From Lepisosteus oculatus (Eukaryota > Chordata > Actinopteri > Semionotiformes > Lepisosteidae): a stretch of DNA of 64,000 nt. Positions 10,650 to 20,999 of the stretch are shown piece by piece. Where the stretch lies: the NCBI RefSeq assembly GCF_040954835.1, contig NC_090703.1, forward strand, positions 17,869,444 to 17,933,443. The letters run 5' to 3'. The notes beneath the pieces are model-generated. The model ran no database searches, had not been told where the DNA came from, and was given only the letters and a program-made list of their open reading frames with translations. The number at the start of each line of letters is the position of its first letter. Within the stretch, counting starts at the first letter, position 1. The translations under genes and the position numbers were made by a program.

Positions 10650-11900
10650 AATGTACATAGCTTAATTAACTGCTATGGTGTAAAAAATGCAATTTTGCCA
10701 ACCAAATGATGTCAAAAGTAAAAATTCTAAACAAGTAAATTACAGACAATTACACAAAGATTTCCACTTGCATTTAGGTACCCCGGAAACCACAGTAAAC
10801 AAAACAGATGCAACAAATGTATGAGAAAGATAATTATTTCAAAATGTCAGATCAAGTCATATCAAATTAATGGCACCTTCAATTAAAACTAAGTGAAAGA
10901 CACGAGCAACTAGGAAAGTTATATGTTGATACCTCTTGTCTCAACTCAGGTTTCTCTACATCTTTACCACTACACACTAGGAGGAACAATGTTGAATAAA
11001 TATTTATGGAACGCATATTGTGTATATACCCCAGCCTGACTACCTACAGTATATCTGTACTGGAAAAGCAACTTTGTTTCACAAAGTTTGAATACCAAGA
11101 ATTTCTGCCAGCAGTTTCCACTGACATGCCACACCCAATTCTAGGTTTTCAGAGAAATCCCTCTATTATATGTATAGTTTTCAAGTAAACAAACAGAAAT
11201 CCTTAACATGCTTAATAAATAGATGCTTCTCTATAGTTTCCTAATAGACTCTTAATAGGTTACCAATTCACATTAACATTGTACAGTACATACAGTACAA
11301 TGTCAATGTCACATTAACACACTAATATCATGACAGCACAATAAAGAAAAACATTTTGAACAATGCCATATAATATTATTTGAAGATATCTCAGATTTAT
11401 TTATATATTACATTTTTATTTACATATTATATTTATGTATTATTACATTTAAATTATTTTATTATACAGTACATAAAGGGAAATTGTATGTAAAAGAAAC
11501 ACACATTGAAATGAAATAAGGATTCTTTTTTTTCAAAATGAACAATGACATTTTACAAGCTACCTTGAAATATTGCCTAAAAGTGCAGCGAGTATATATG
11601 GATATTACTTCAAACAATCTGTACATTTCAAGTTATCTTCATCTTATAGTCAAATAAGGCAGGGATACCTGAAAATATTTGCAAGATATGGTTGATTAGC
11701 TCAATTTATCAGGTTGTAATCTGTCTTGCCATACTAATCAAGAAATCGGTTTTATTAAGGAGTTCAATCTGCCCAATAATACATCCATCTCTTAACAGAA
11801 AGTTACTCGTCCTGTGAAGGTTATGACAAATAGAAAACTATCTTCTCCAAGATGGGATGTGAATTTTTGACAAGGTCACAGAGAAAGGTACAGTTTAGAT
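10650..11900. other. AT-rich noncoding DNA
   Basis: Low-complexity ATTTA/TATTA runs at 11395-11475. No gene evidence. Confidence 0.4.
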
Positions 11901-11904
11901 CTGC

Positions 11905-12062
11905 CAATCAAACCAGTCCAGCATGTCTTTGGGAGGCTGGAGTAAACTAAAGCACCTGCAGAAAATTATGTGAACACTGGGGTCACATCCAAACACCACA
12001 TGGATAGGCAACAGAGGGCAGAATCGAACCCAGGACCCTGGAGCTCTGAGGCAGAGCTCTTT
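11905..12062 (-). repeat. V-SINE-like fragment, reversed
   Basis: CCAGCATGTCTTTGGGAGGC, then GGCAACAGAGGGCAGAATCGAACCCAGGACCCTGGAG, is the reverse complement of the SINE central domain and box B region. Confidence 0.65.
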
Positions 12063-13870
12063 TGAAATATGATATGTACTTGCTTTCTTTCACTCCCAAA
12101 ATAGTAATAGTTGTTTTGTTTTGTTTTGTTTTTTACGTTTAACATTTTTTTTCTCTTTTCTACAGTTCATGGCAATCAGGTCAGGAAACTTAATTTCAAT
12201 CAATTCCTGTGGAGATCAATAATCTAATTGGGTGGGGAAACAACATAACTGCTATCTGCAGCCCTAGTCCTGTAAGTGTTTTGGTTTTCATCCCATCTCA
12301 GCTACTGTATGTGAACTTTACGTAATGATTAAGTTGTCAGTCAGTGTACAGGTTAACGTGTTTTCCAGTTTTCCTTCATTAATGCACTTAAACTTTTTGG
12401 AGGACTGCAAGAGAAATGGCAGTTTACTTTCTTTAACAGACTACCAGGGCATATTCATGCCTAGTAAGTTTTATTTATGTCTGTTAAAGCAACACTGAAG
12501 AGCTAAACTTCACAAAGTAGAGGCAAATGATAAAATCCCTGTATATCCCTGCTGTAAGAACAATACACAGGTACAGTAGGCGGCTGATTTAGAGTATCTG
12601 AAGTACAGTACAGATTCCAAACATTTTGTCAGATCCTTTCTCAGAAGACAGTCATTTCAAAAATTAGAATATACTGTAAGAAGGTTCTTTACAAGGATTA
12701 TTAAACCATTTCACATGCTACCCTATTTCTCCACCAACACATTCCAAAAAAAGCAGGTTGTCTAGATAAGCATGCAGATATAACTCTCTATAAAGCTTAC
12801 AACATCACAAAAACACAACATTGCTCAGCACATGGGAATTCCTTGTGAAGAGGAGATTGCCATGAGAGATAATGCACTTAATGAAAAAGCACTACATACT
12901 AATTATTCAAAGCAACTAGGGGGGCTAAGCAAGCCAAAAACTTTGCAATGATTGAAGGAGGATGTAAATCATTGCGGGGAAGATGCTGCCAACAAAAGCA
13001 GCTTGGAACAGAGCATGTGTCTTGAGTTCCCAGATGGAGTGAAGACAGCACTATACGTGAAGCATGATGCTTCCAGAGCAAAGGGCTGTTTCTCATTAAG
13101 ACTGGAAAAATAGCACAGCGCCACTGCTTCCTGAGTGGTGCCATATTCACAACAAAAAAACAAATCAAAGAATGGAAGAATGCTGTGCCATTCATTTTAC
13201 TCCAGGTGAGTTAAGATGGCCACAGACATTCAACCTGTTCTATGAAATACAGATGCTACTTGCCTTATTGTAAAAATTCCAGATCTCTTCCTTTTAATTA
13301 AAGGAAAGAAACTATTGAGATGCTGATGGAGCTTGGACTGGAGCTGTCCCACATCAGTTTTTATATTGTAATCCTCCTTTTAAATTGCACTCACAGCACA
13401 GTCCTGTTCAGGGGGTGGAAAATAATAACACAATTTAAAAAAACAATCACATATTTTAACAGACAATGTTCATCTTAGAGCCAAAGATTTATTTCAATTT
13501 TTTGTTTGTGAACAAAAGGAGAAGTATTCGATAAAGTGAGTATTAGCCATTATTTCACTAAAAAAAAACAGAGCAGCACAGTGAAGAAAACCTATTTTGT
13601 TTCTGAAAACAACAGATAAGTGGCAGGCTCTGTAAGACAAAAATAAAACATTTTCAGGGTTTTTCACTTTAAAACCTAACTTTAGGACAAAAATGTCTTA
13701 GAAAAAACATATTTAAAACTATTCCCTAAGGACTAAAGGCTGTTACAATGTTAGAAAGATAGATGAAGTTTAACTTATAAAGGCCGCACAATATTTAAAA
13801 ACTATTTGGCAGTTCCAACAAACATGTAATGTCAGACCCAGACTCAAAAAGAAAACACATCAGAAAGAAA
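12063..13870. other. Noncoding DNA; (TTTTG)n tract at about 12113-12131
   Basis: Apart from the pentamer run and one plus-strand acceptor-like site near 12164, nothing interpretable. Confidence 0.4.
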
Positions 13871-14364
13871 CCAATTGTGGCTGCATCTTCTCATGCAGGG
13901 TTAAAGCAAAACGTTATCATCAGTGTCGAGAGTGATTGTGATGCTTTTCAGTTGGAACACGAATGACATCCCTCCCTGCAGCTCTGCATACTTTCACTGT
14001 CAGCTGTTTCAGAAGCGAAGCCCCAAAAGGGAAGCAGGTCTTGAACTAACATCGGCTGGCTGAAATGCACACAGATGCTTGCAGTCCCATGTTTTCAACA
14101 TTCAGCAGAACAGCTGTGGCAATTAGCCCCCTGTCTCGAAATAAAGGCCGTTCTAGAAATGGCTGGCACTGCCACTTTTTCCATGGAGCTGTCTGACACC
14201 ACACATCCATGCTATTGGAAAACAAATGCAATAGAACCACAACATAAACATAATATGAGGGAAATTGCAGTTTACACCTCAGAGAAGCCCTTTATATACA
14301 CCATAATCCCTAAAAAGAGACAGAGAGAAAGAGACAGATTGAGAAACAGAGAGAGAGGACTCAC

Positions 14365-14640
14365 AGGTCTGTGCATTTTGGATGTCAGCGGCGAAAACTG
14401 GGCTCCTTCCAAACGAGAGCTAGCCGAGTGAGGCATCAGGCAGGCTTTTGCACAGCGAGCTGCATGGAGTCCGTGATCATGCTTTGATTACAAAAAGCCA
14501 AGTTGGGCTGCCAGCCAAAAGCCCAGGCTGGCTTTGACAAATGTACAGGGAGCCCTGAGAACGTATTTCACACTGCCTGCTGCTCCTACGAACGCTTGCT
14601 CTCAGTTAAAATTACCCTTCAAACCCCCTTCCCCACCACT
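14365..14640 (-). other. Candidate first exon and promoter of the ccdc9b-like gene
   Basis: On the minus strand the sequence reads ATG CAC AGA CCT then GTGAGTCC, a strong donor at 14364 (ATG at 14376-14374). The frame would enter the coiled-coil exon at 3210 in phase 0, giving MHRP-NNSPDVMFKKKEQKD. The human family has a similarly short lead before the KDAEL helix. The 250 bp upstream (minus sense) is more GC-rich than its surroundings, has several CpGs and contains C-rich runs on the plus strand (14630-14685), consistent with a promoter. The implied intron is about 11 kb. Inference only. Confidence 0.35.
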
Positions 14641-14699
14641 ATTCCCCCGCCTTTCCCTACTCACCCCCCCCACACACCCCATTGCAATTTAAAGGGACA

Positions 14700-16400
14700 T
14701 TGAATAACCAAAAGTTAAAGTCTAATCTACAAGCTAGAATACAGTCCATGAGGAGACTGACTTGCTTGCTACACATATAAAAAATATACTTAGAATGCAA
14801 TACAATTTTGCAGTAAGACAACCAAAGAAAAAGTAGTTCATCAGCAGCAACAGCGATTGCAACACAGGGCTAGAATTGTCAGATGCAAATCATTCCCAGA
14901 TTTATTGATCTACATTTTATTTCAGTACAACCAGGTTCTTAAGCTGAAAAGAGTTTGAAGATCTTTTTAATTCTGCATCATGTAATTTACATACAGTTCT
15001 CCTACCTTCAGAAATAATCCTGAAGACAGCCAGGGTATTGCGCTGTTTAGCTGGCCAAGTGGAACCTCCTATTAAGCTAGCTTCACAAATGGCACATTAA
15101 TCAGCTGTCAAACCTTTCACCATTACATGTAAAAAAAACGAACCTTCTTCTTAGAGCTGTAAAACTACTGCATGTTTTTTAAACTATAATTTTATTAATA
15201 AAGCCCCCTATAATAAGTCCCTTCAAATTGAGAAAATGATGTTTGCTATATTAGCCAATTGTCACTAAGTACCCCCTCCTCAAAACTTACAAAATTCATG
15301 CACTACACACAAAACCAATACACAAAACCAAGAATCACTTTTTCCCTAGGAACGTTCAGATCTCATTCAATAATCCTTTTTTTCTGTGAAGACAATACTA
15401 CAGGATCTTCTCTATGATGTGTTTGAAAGACATTTTGAGCAGGGAAAATACCCAATTTGTACTGTACATGAGATATTTTTTTTTTCTTCCCCTTACACTT
15501 CCCCTTACTTGTTTGATGTTTGGTGTGTGTCTGACAGAACAGAAGTCTGACTGCCTCTCTAGAGAGTAAGAGGAAGGGTAAACAGCATTCTGCAGGATTT
15601 CCCATAATTGCACATGCAGGCCAGAGCTGCTTCTGGTTGCCATGCATGCTAATTGAGGGAGAGACAAACAGCACAGGCTGTTCTGAAAGGAATGAAGCAA
15701 ACTTAAAAGCTTGTGACTTGCATACTTGGGAAATGTCCCAGAGTACTTCGGGGGTAAATAGGCATGCCTTTGGTACTGCTCAAACTCTATTCTGTTGTCT
15801 GTGCTTGGGATACAGTTGCATGTTTTTCAGCTTAAATTCAAATGTTTTCATCATCCTGCATAATGCATAAACCCTTTAGGAGAGATTATAAAACTCAAAA
15901 TAATTCAAGCATGCTCTGTTGTATTTTGGAACGTGGAATAACTACAGCACAATATGTCTCATAACACCCTAATTATGTGGTGGCTCTATGCAAAAACAGC
16001 CAAGTGCAGCCACTGTAAACATTTAACTATCATTCAATATTCAAATTAACTGCAGATTGCACTGAAGACCAGTGAAACGTCTTTCCAAACATGTCAAAGA
16101 CAACGAAATCATTCCAGTAAACGATAAAAAGCTACAGTATTGTTTCCTTTATAGTCAGTTCAAACTTTATGCTTTTTAAATGTAAACCCATAGTAGACTA
16201 TACAATTTGACAAATCATATAAAGTTATTTACTGACTCACATTAAAAAAAACATAATCTGACATAAACATAATCTTTTTAACCTAAATTTATTATATCAT
16301 TGTACAAAGTCCAGAGCAAAATCAGCTAAATTTCTTAAACTGTGAAAACTTTTAACTTTTAAAAGGTAATGTTCCTTCCTTCCTGATTCCTACCACACAT
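14700..16400. other. Noncoding DNA, part possibly conserved
   Basis: 15540-15790 is less AT-rich, contains CATGCATGCTAATTGAG and looks more like a regulatory element than a gene. Short open frames on both strands there have no recognisable protein signature. Confidence 0.3.
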
Positions 16401-16413
16401 CATTCTTAAGAAG

Positions 16414-16480
16414 AACAACAATAATGATGATAACAATAACAATAATAGCGATAATAACAATAACAATAAAAATAATAATG
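16414..16480 (+). repeat. (ATAACA/AAT)n microsatellite
   Basis: An imperfect run of ATA, ACA and ATG triplets over about 65 bases. Confidence 0.8.
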
Positions 16481-17273
16481 TACTGTACACCAGTTCACCC
16501 CCTACGAAGCAGATCAAGTAGAGAAGTCAGAAACTGCTTCACCTTAACTCCAATGAGATTTTTAATAATCAATAGTCAAGACATTGGTTTAACATTTAAA
16601 TTAGTAGTACTAAGTACTGTACACTTGGCGTGTCTAAACCACAGTAAATCCAGGGATGGTAACTGAAATCTAAAAACAAAAATGTGTCTGGAGTAAGAAA
16701 AATATTTCTAAAAGAAAACATTCTCAACAACAATAACAAGCTCCAGTTTCTCAAAAAGAATTTCCTACAAGCAGTTTTAAATAACAGATCTACAATCATT
16801 CAGGCTGTGTGACAACATGCAAAAGGAAAACTCCTCAGTAACTAAGACAATACTAAATTGCTACTGTACACCATAAAAGACAGGTTAAATAATCCAAGGT
16901 CCACCCCCTGGCTCCTCTTGATGTACAGGTAAGCCTCCATTTAAGCCAGAGGTGAGTCTGCTCTGTAACGTGATAGAAAATGGGTGAACAGACAAGGATA
17001 ACAGCGTGGATCCACAATGGGTAATTTAAAATTCTAAACAAACAATGTAAAAATGAGTAATAGTTATTTACAACAGCCATGATATACTGTAAATCCAAAT
17101 ATAAAGATATTTACATGGTTCTTTATTTGTTCCCGAATTAAGGGTTTATGTGGACCTTGGAAGTCATGTGACAAGGAAGTGTATCTCTGGTGTTATTTAG
17201 AGTCAGTAGTTGTGTTCATTCCTTTCTTATTCTGTGTGCACTAATATTACAGTATATACAACATAAATGTTAC

Positions 17274-17331
17274 CTGTGCACCATTGCTGTTCTGCTGTGA
17301 TGACTGGAGATGCTTGGTGCTCTTGCTTGAA
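17274..17331 (-). other. Candidate minus-strand exon, 58 nt
   Basis: Acceptor CTCTTGTTGTTGCAG before 17331 and donor ACAG|GTAACA after 17274. All three frames are open. In one, the peptide is Ser/Gln/Asn-rich (SSKSTKHLQSSQQNSNGAQ). It could be an upstream exon of the ccdc9b-like transcript, a separate RNA or chance. Confidence 0.3.
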
Positions 17332-17699
17332 CTGCAACAACAAGAGTATAATTAAAATTACAGGTTGTTAAGCTTCCTCAAGGAAGTCTAGTTGTCTCAC
17401 TCCTATATGTATATATACTGTATGTATACAGTATATGTATATGTGGTAGTATTGTCTGTGCAGCATATTTCACTTAATTTCCTGTATGTTTGAAAACAAC
17501 TATTAAAACCCAATCATATTCAAATTGATAAATTCCTTGCATATCAGTTAGTCATCAGCTTTCAGATACCCAGTGGGGAAATAGTATGGCAGTCGATGTT
17601 TTTTGCAGACAACAATATGAAGTTTAAATCTACACGCATTTGAAATATAGCACAGTCACCAGTCGCCAATCTCCATGTGTGTGGCCTCCCCAATGATAA

Positions 17700-18550
17700 G
17701 AGAACACTGGTGCCCATATCTGTCCCTCAGATGACTGGATGGACACAGTCTGTCTCAAACAGACATCCAGAGCCCAAAGAGAACACAAAGGATGAGATTA
17801 ATGTTTTTTTTAATAATTTTATCCTTTTACAGCAGTCATTAGACGTGTCTTCAATTTCAACTGTTTATTTCCCAGTCCATGCAAGGAAAATTAAACCGTT
17901 CGCAATCACTTTCACTTCTTCCGTGATTCACATCCAGAAATCTCTATGGTATAAAACTGCATTCTAATTGCTAAAGAAATACATTTTAATCTAATAAAGT
18001 TGTTATTAAGTAGTTACTCTAGTACTGCAGACAAAACATGTCGCAGATGACAAGACTATATTCTGGACAAGGCTTGTTATTTGTACATACTGTACATTAC
18101 CGTACAATAACGTTTCTCCACGTCTCAGCAGATTTTGAAATAAAAATGGTTAGAGTGTTTGGTACGTTCATACACACCGCTATGCATAAATCTTTGTTTA
18201 AATTGTTGCTCTCTTTTTATTCAATGTTATTGTTTTCCTGTTTTAAGCAGAAAGACAATTCCATATTGAGCTACTGCAAATGTGGCTGCTTTATCAATTA
18301 ATCCTGTGAGGTGTATTTTGTAGTACAAAGGTAGCTTATTGTTCTTATGGATGTGTAGGGAGGAAATGATGTTAATAAATTGAATCACCAGACAATGAGT
18401 CGTTTAGATTTCATTTGTGTTTACTTAGCAAACACAGTTTACTTTAGCTGTCGGAATCACATTTTTGAAGATTCTAATTCAATTTGAATTAAAATTTTGA
18501 TCAATGAAACTTGCCCCTTTCTCACCCAAATTAATATGTTCAGTATGAAT
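17700..18550. other. Unassigned noncoding DNA
   Basis: Two open frames of 87-96 codons lack protein-like composition and any recognised motif. I take them as chance. Confidence 0.35.
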
Positions 18551-18560
18551 AGTAGTTCAG

Positions 18561-18680
18561 GTGGGTAGCTGTGTCAGCATGCGTAGGCTGCAAAGGAACA
18601 AGTAATAGGTTTATTCCATGCTGAAAAAAAGGAAGAAAGAGAACACAACGTTTCGGCCGTGGAGCCTTCTTCAGGTGTGA
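18561..18680. repeat. Foldback repeat with Penelope/hammerhead-like core, copy 2 (half element)
   Basis: Begins GTGGGTAGCTGTGTCAGCATGC, then AACAAGTAATAGGTTTATTCC. It ends with AACACAACGTTTCGGCCGTG and GAGCCTTCTTCAGGTG. The complement of the end reads CTGAAGAAGGCTCCACGGCCGAAAC, with CUGANGA and GAAA separated by a possible GGC/GCC stem. Confidence 0.55.
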
Positions 18681-18935
18681 ATAGTAGTCAACATTGTAAC
18701 ATATACTGTGTCATAACCAGTTGTATGTCTGCTTATAAACACTAGAGGGGGTGTTTCCCTGTTTCTCTTCAGTGTTTAAAACATCTCTAAGAGGAAAAGG
18801 GTTAATGCTAAGTCACTTTAAGTCCATACGAGTTTGCATTCTTTCCATTAAAGCTATTAAATGTGGAATATCAACTTTTCTTTGGACCAAATTTAGATTC
18901 AATCGTGTACAAGTTTAAGCTACACTGTAAATATT

Positions 18936-19093
18936 GGGTCAGCATGCGTAGGCTGCAAAGGAACAAGTAATAGGTTTATACCATGCTGAAAAAAAGAACA
19001 AAAAGAACACAACGTTTCTTAAGGCTCCACGGACGAAAAGTTGTGTTCTCTTTCTTCTATTTTTCAGCATGGAATAAACCTATTACTTGTTCC
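18936..19093. repeat. Foldback repeat with Penelope/hammerhead-like core, copy 3 (inverted dimer)
   Basis: GTCAGCATGCGTAGGCTGC, then an inverted repeat: GGAACAAGTAATAGGTTTAT (from 18960) against ATAAACCTATTACTTGTTCC (ending 19092). Inner arms AAGAACACAACGTTT and AAAAGTTGTGTTCTC flank a centre with GGCTCCACGGACGAAAAG. It looks like two half-copies of the 18561 repeat fused head to head. Confidence 0.55.
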
Positions 19094-19239
19094 ACTGTAA
19101 ATATTTGCCTTCTTTTGTTTTATTTTTTGGATAATTTTTAACTAACATCAATTCCTACATCCACAGGAAAACAATAGATGCAAAATTGTATCACATTCCA
19201 AAATGAGCTTCAGCTTTTTTTACATTTTGATGTTTCAGT

Positions 19240-19915
19240 ACAGTGCAGTGTAGATTATCGACTGTCAATTGTCAATTGTCGATTGCCGATTGTCACATGC
19301 ACACTTTGACCAAGATTAGTCATCATAGCCTGCAGCTCTTTCAAAGTAGCCATTGGCTTCTTCCCAGCCTCTCTGATCAGTCTCTTTCTTGCTTGGTCAC
19401 TTAGTTTGAAGGGACAGCCTGATCTAGGTAAGTGTCATTCCACTTCCACTTCTTAATAATAGTCCCATACCCATACCCTGACCTGTGACAGCTTTGTCCT
19501 GGAGTTATTTTGAAAGCTCCTTGATGCTCATGGTTGAGTCTTTGTTTTGAAATGCACTACCTAGTAGAGGGAACCTACAGAATCTCCTGAATTTGCTTTG
19601 TATGCATGTGAATCACTATAATTTAACACAGGCCATATTAACATGGTGTGTGATTTTAAAGGCAATTGGTTGCACCAGAGTTAATCTGGGATTGCTATTA
19701 CGGAGGGTGGATACTTATCCAACTAATTAATTTCCATTTTTACTTTTAATTAATTTTTTTAATAATCTAGATTTTTTTTTTTACTGGTATGATGTGGGGT
19801 AGGTTGTGCAGATAAAAAAACATATTTAATGCATTTTAATTACTAGCTGTAAGTCAACAAAAGCCGAAAATTTTGCAAGGGGGTGTAGACTTTCTTTAGT
19901 GACTGTTTTCATGAC
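19240..19915 (-). mobile_element. Degenerate Tc1/mariner-like element
   Basis: The right end GCAAGGGGGTGTAGACTTTC is the outer part of a Tc1/mariner-type terminal repeat. 19370-19450 (CTGATCAGTCTC...GGACAGCCTGATCTAGG) is the reverse complement of a decayed transposase DNA-binding region (the GRP hook). GGGTGGATACTTATCC lies internally. No intact frame. Confidence 0.5.
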
Positions 19916-20960
19916 ACCTGACCTAGAATCCCCTTGTTTAGGGATCATTCCAAATCCCTAATTCTAGTTTTCTTCTGTTTTGAATATAAAATCCTGTCAA
20001 GAGCATAGTATTTATAACTCTAAAAAGGCTCAATCAGCTTTCAATCTGATAACCTATTCATGCTGTACAATGTGTATGAATAGAAACTAAAGCCATTTAT
20101 GGAGCATTAGAACAAAAGAAACATAATAAAGAAGCCATCTTAGCAATGTGGTTGCTAGTAATTTATTGATTTGATGATGTCATGCAGACAGTATTTATAC
20201 CGTAGGATTTAAAGGAATCTTCTTCAGAATATTAGCTGTATACCATACTTTGTTCCAGATACGGCCCTCAGGAAATTGGCTCTGTTGTCAGTTTTGGACA
20301 CACAATCTCTAACTCAGCTCTTGTGCTAAGGTTCTTGTTTCACTATTGGCCTAAAGTAGCCCCCTGGATTGATTTTGTTAATAACTTTCAGGGGTTTTAT
20401 CACTTGGATCATAACCTCTTTAATTCTAAAGAGGTCTATGACTAAAGATATCTGGTTTCTTTCTGTGACACTGACATTTCTTTATGAGAAACATTTGCAG
20501 ATTTCAGGGAAAACCCCACCAACAATAAGTTGCATTTAGCTGAGAGCATGACTTTTCCACTGGTTGGGACACTAATTCAAATTAGCTTTTGAGAGCTCAT
20601 CACAAAATATTATGAAATTTAGCAAAAGGACCAAAGACAAATTTTAAGAGAAACTGAAGAAGAATAAGAAATATTTTAAGTCTGATTTAGTTATATTTTG
20701 TTATTTTTTTCTTTTCTTTTTTGTCAGTTCCTGACGTGCAGGTGTTCTGTTTCTCTGTTCCTGGAGAGTTGTCTGTTGTTTTCTTACTCTGTGTATAATT
20801 GTGTAAACTTTTAAATATGACTAATATTGATGAAGACACTAAAAATAAATCAAATGTACTTAAAATTGAATTGAAACAAGTCAATCACATGGATTGAAAT
20901 CAAATGAATGAAGTATTTTGTTTTTCCATTTCACAAAATATATCAAAAATTAACACTTAC
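19916..20960. other. Unassigned noncoding DNA
   Basis: No recognised gene or repeat. AT-rich. Confidence 0.35.
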
Positions 20961-20998
20961 CACTTTCTGACTGCTCTATAGTATTAGAATATCTTGTC
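20961..20998 (-). other. Candidate minus-strand microexon, 38 nt
   Basis: Strong acceptor TTTACTCTCTTCCCAG before 20998 and strong donor GTG|GTAAGT after 20961. Only one frame is open (TRYSNTIEQSES). Joining it to the candidate exon at 17331 keeps a frame open. No family is recognised. It may be an upstream untranslated exon of a minus-strand gene. Confidence 0.3.
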
Positions 20999-20999
20999 C

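Noticed and set aside
14075-14431. 118-codon plus-strand frame with Arg/Glu-rich stretch
   Set aside because: The Arg/Glu part comes from an AGAGAGAAAGAGACAG purine run; no recognisable protein and no splice context.
15363-15700. Two overlapping about 100-codon minus-strand frames
   Set aside because: Different frames over the same sequence, no motif. More likely noncoding.
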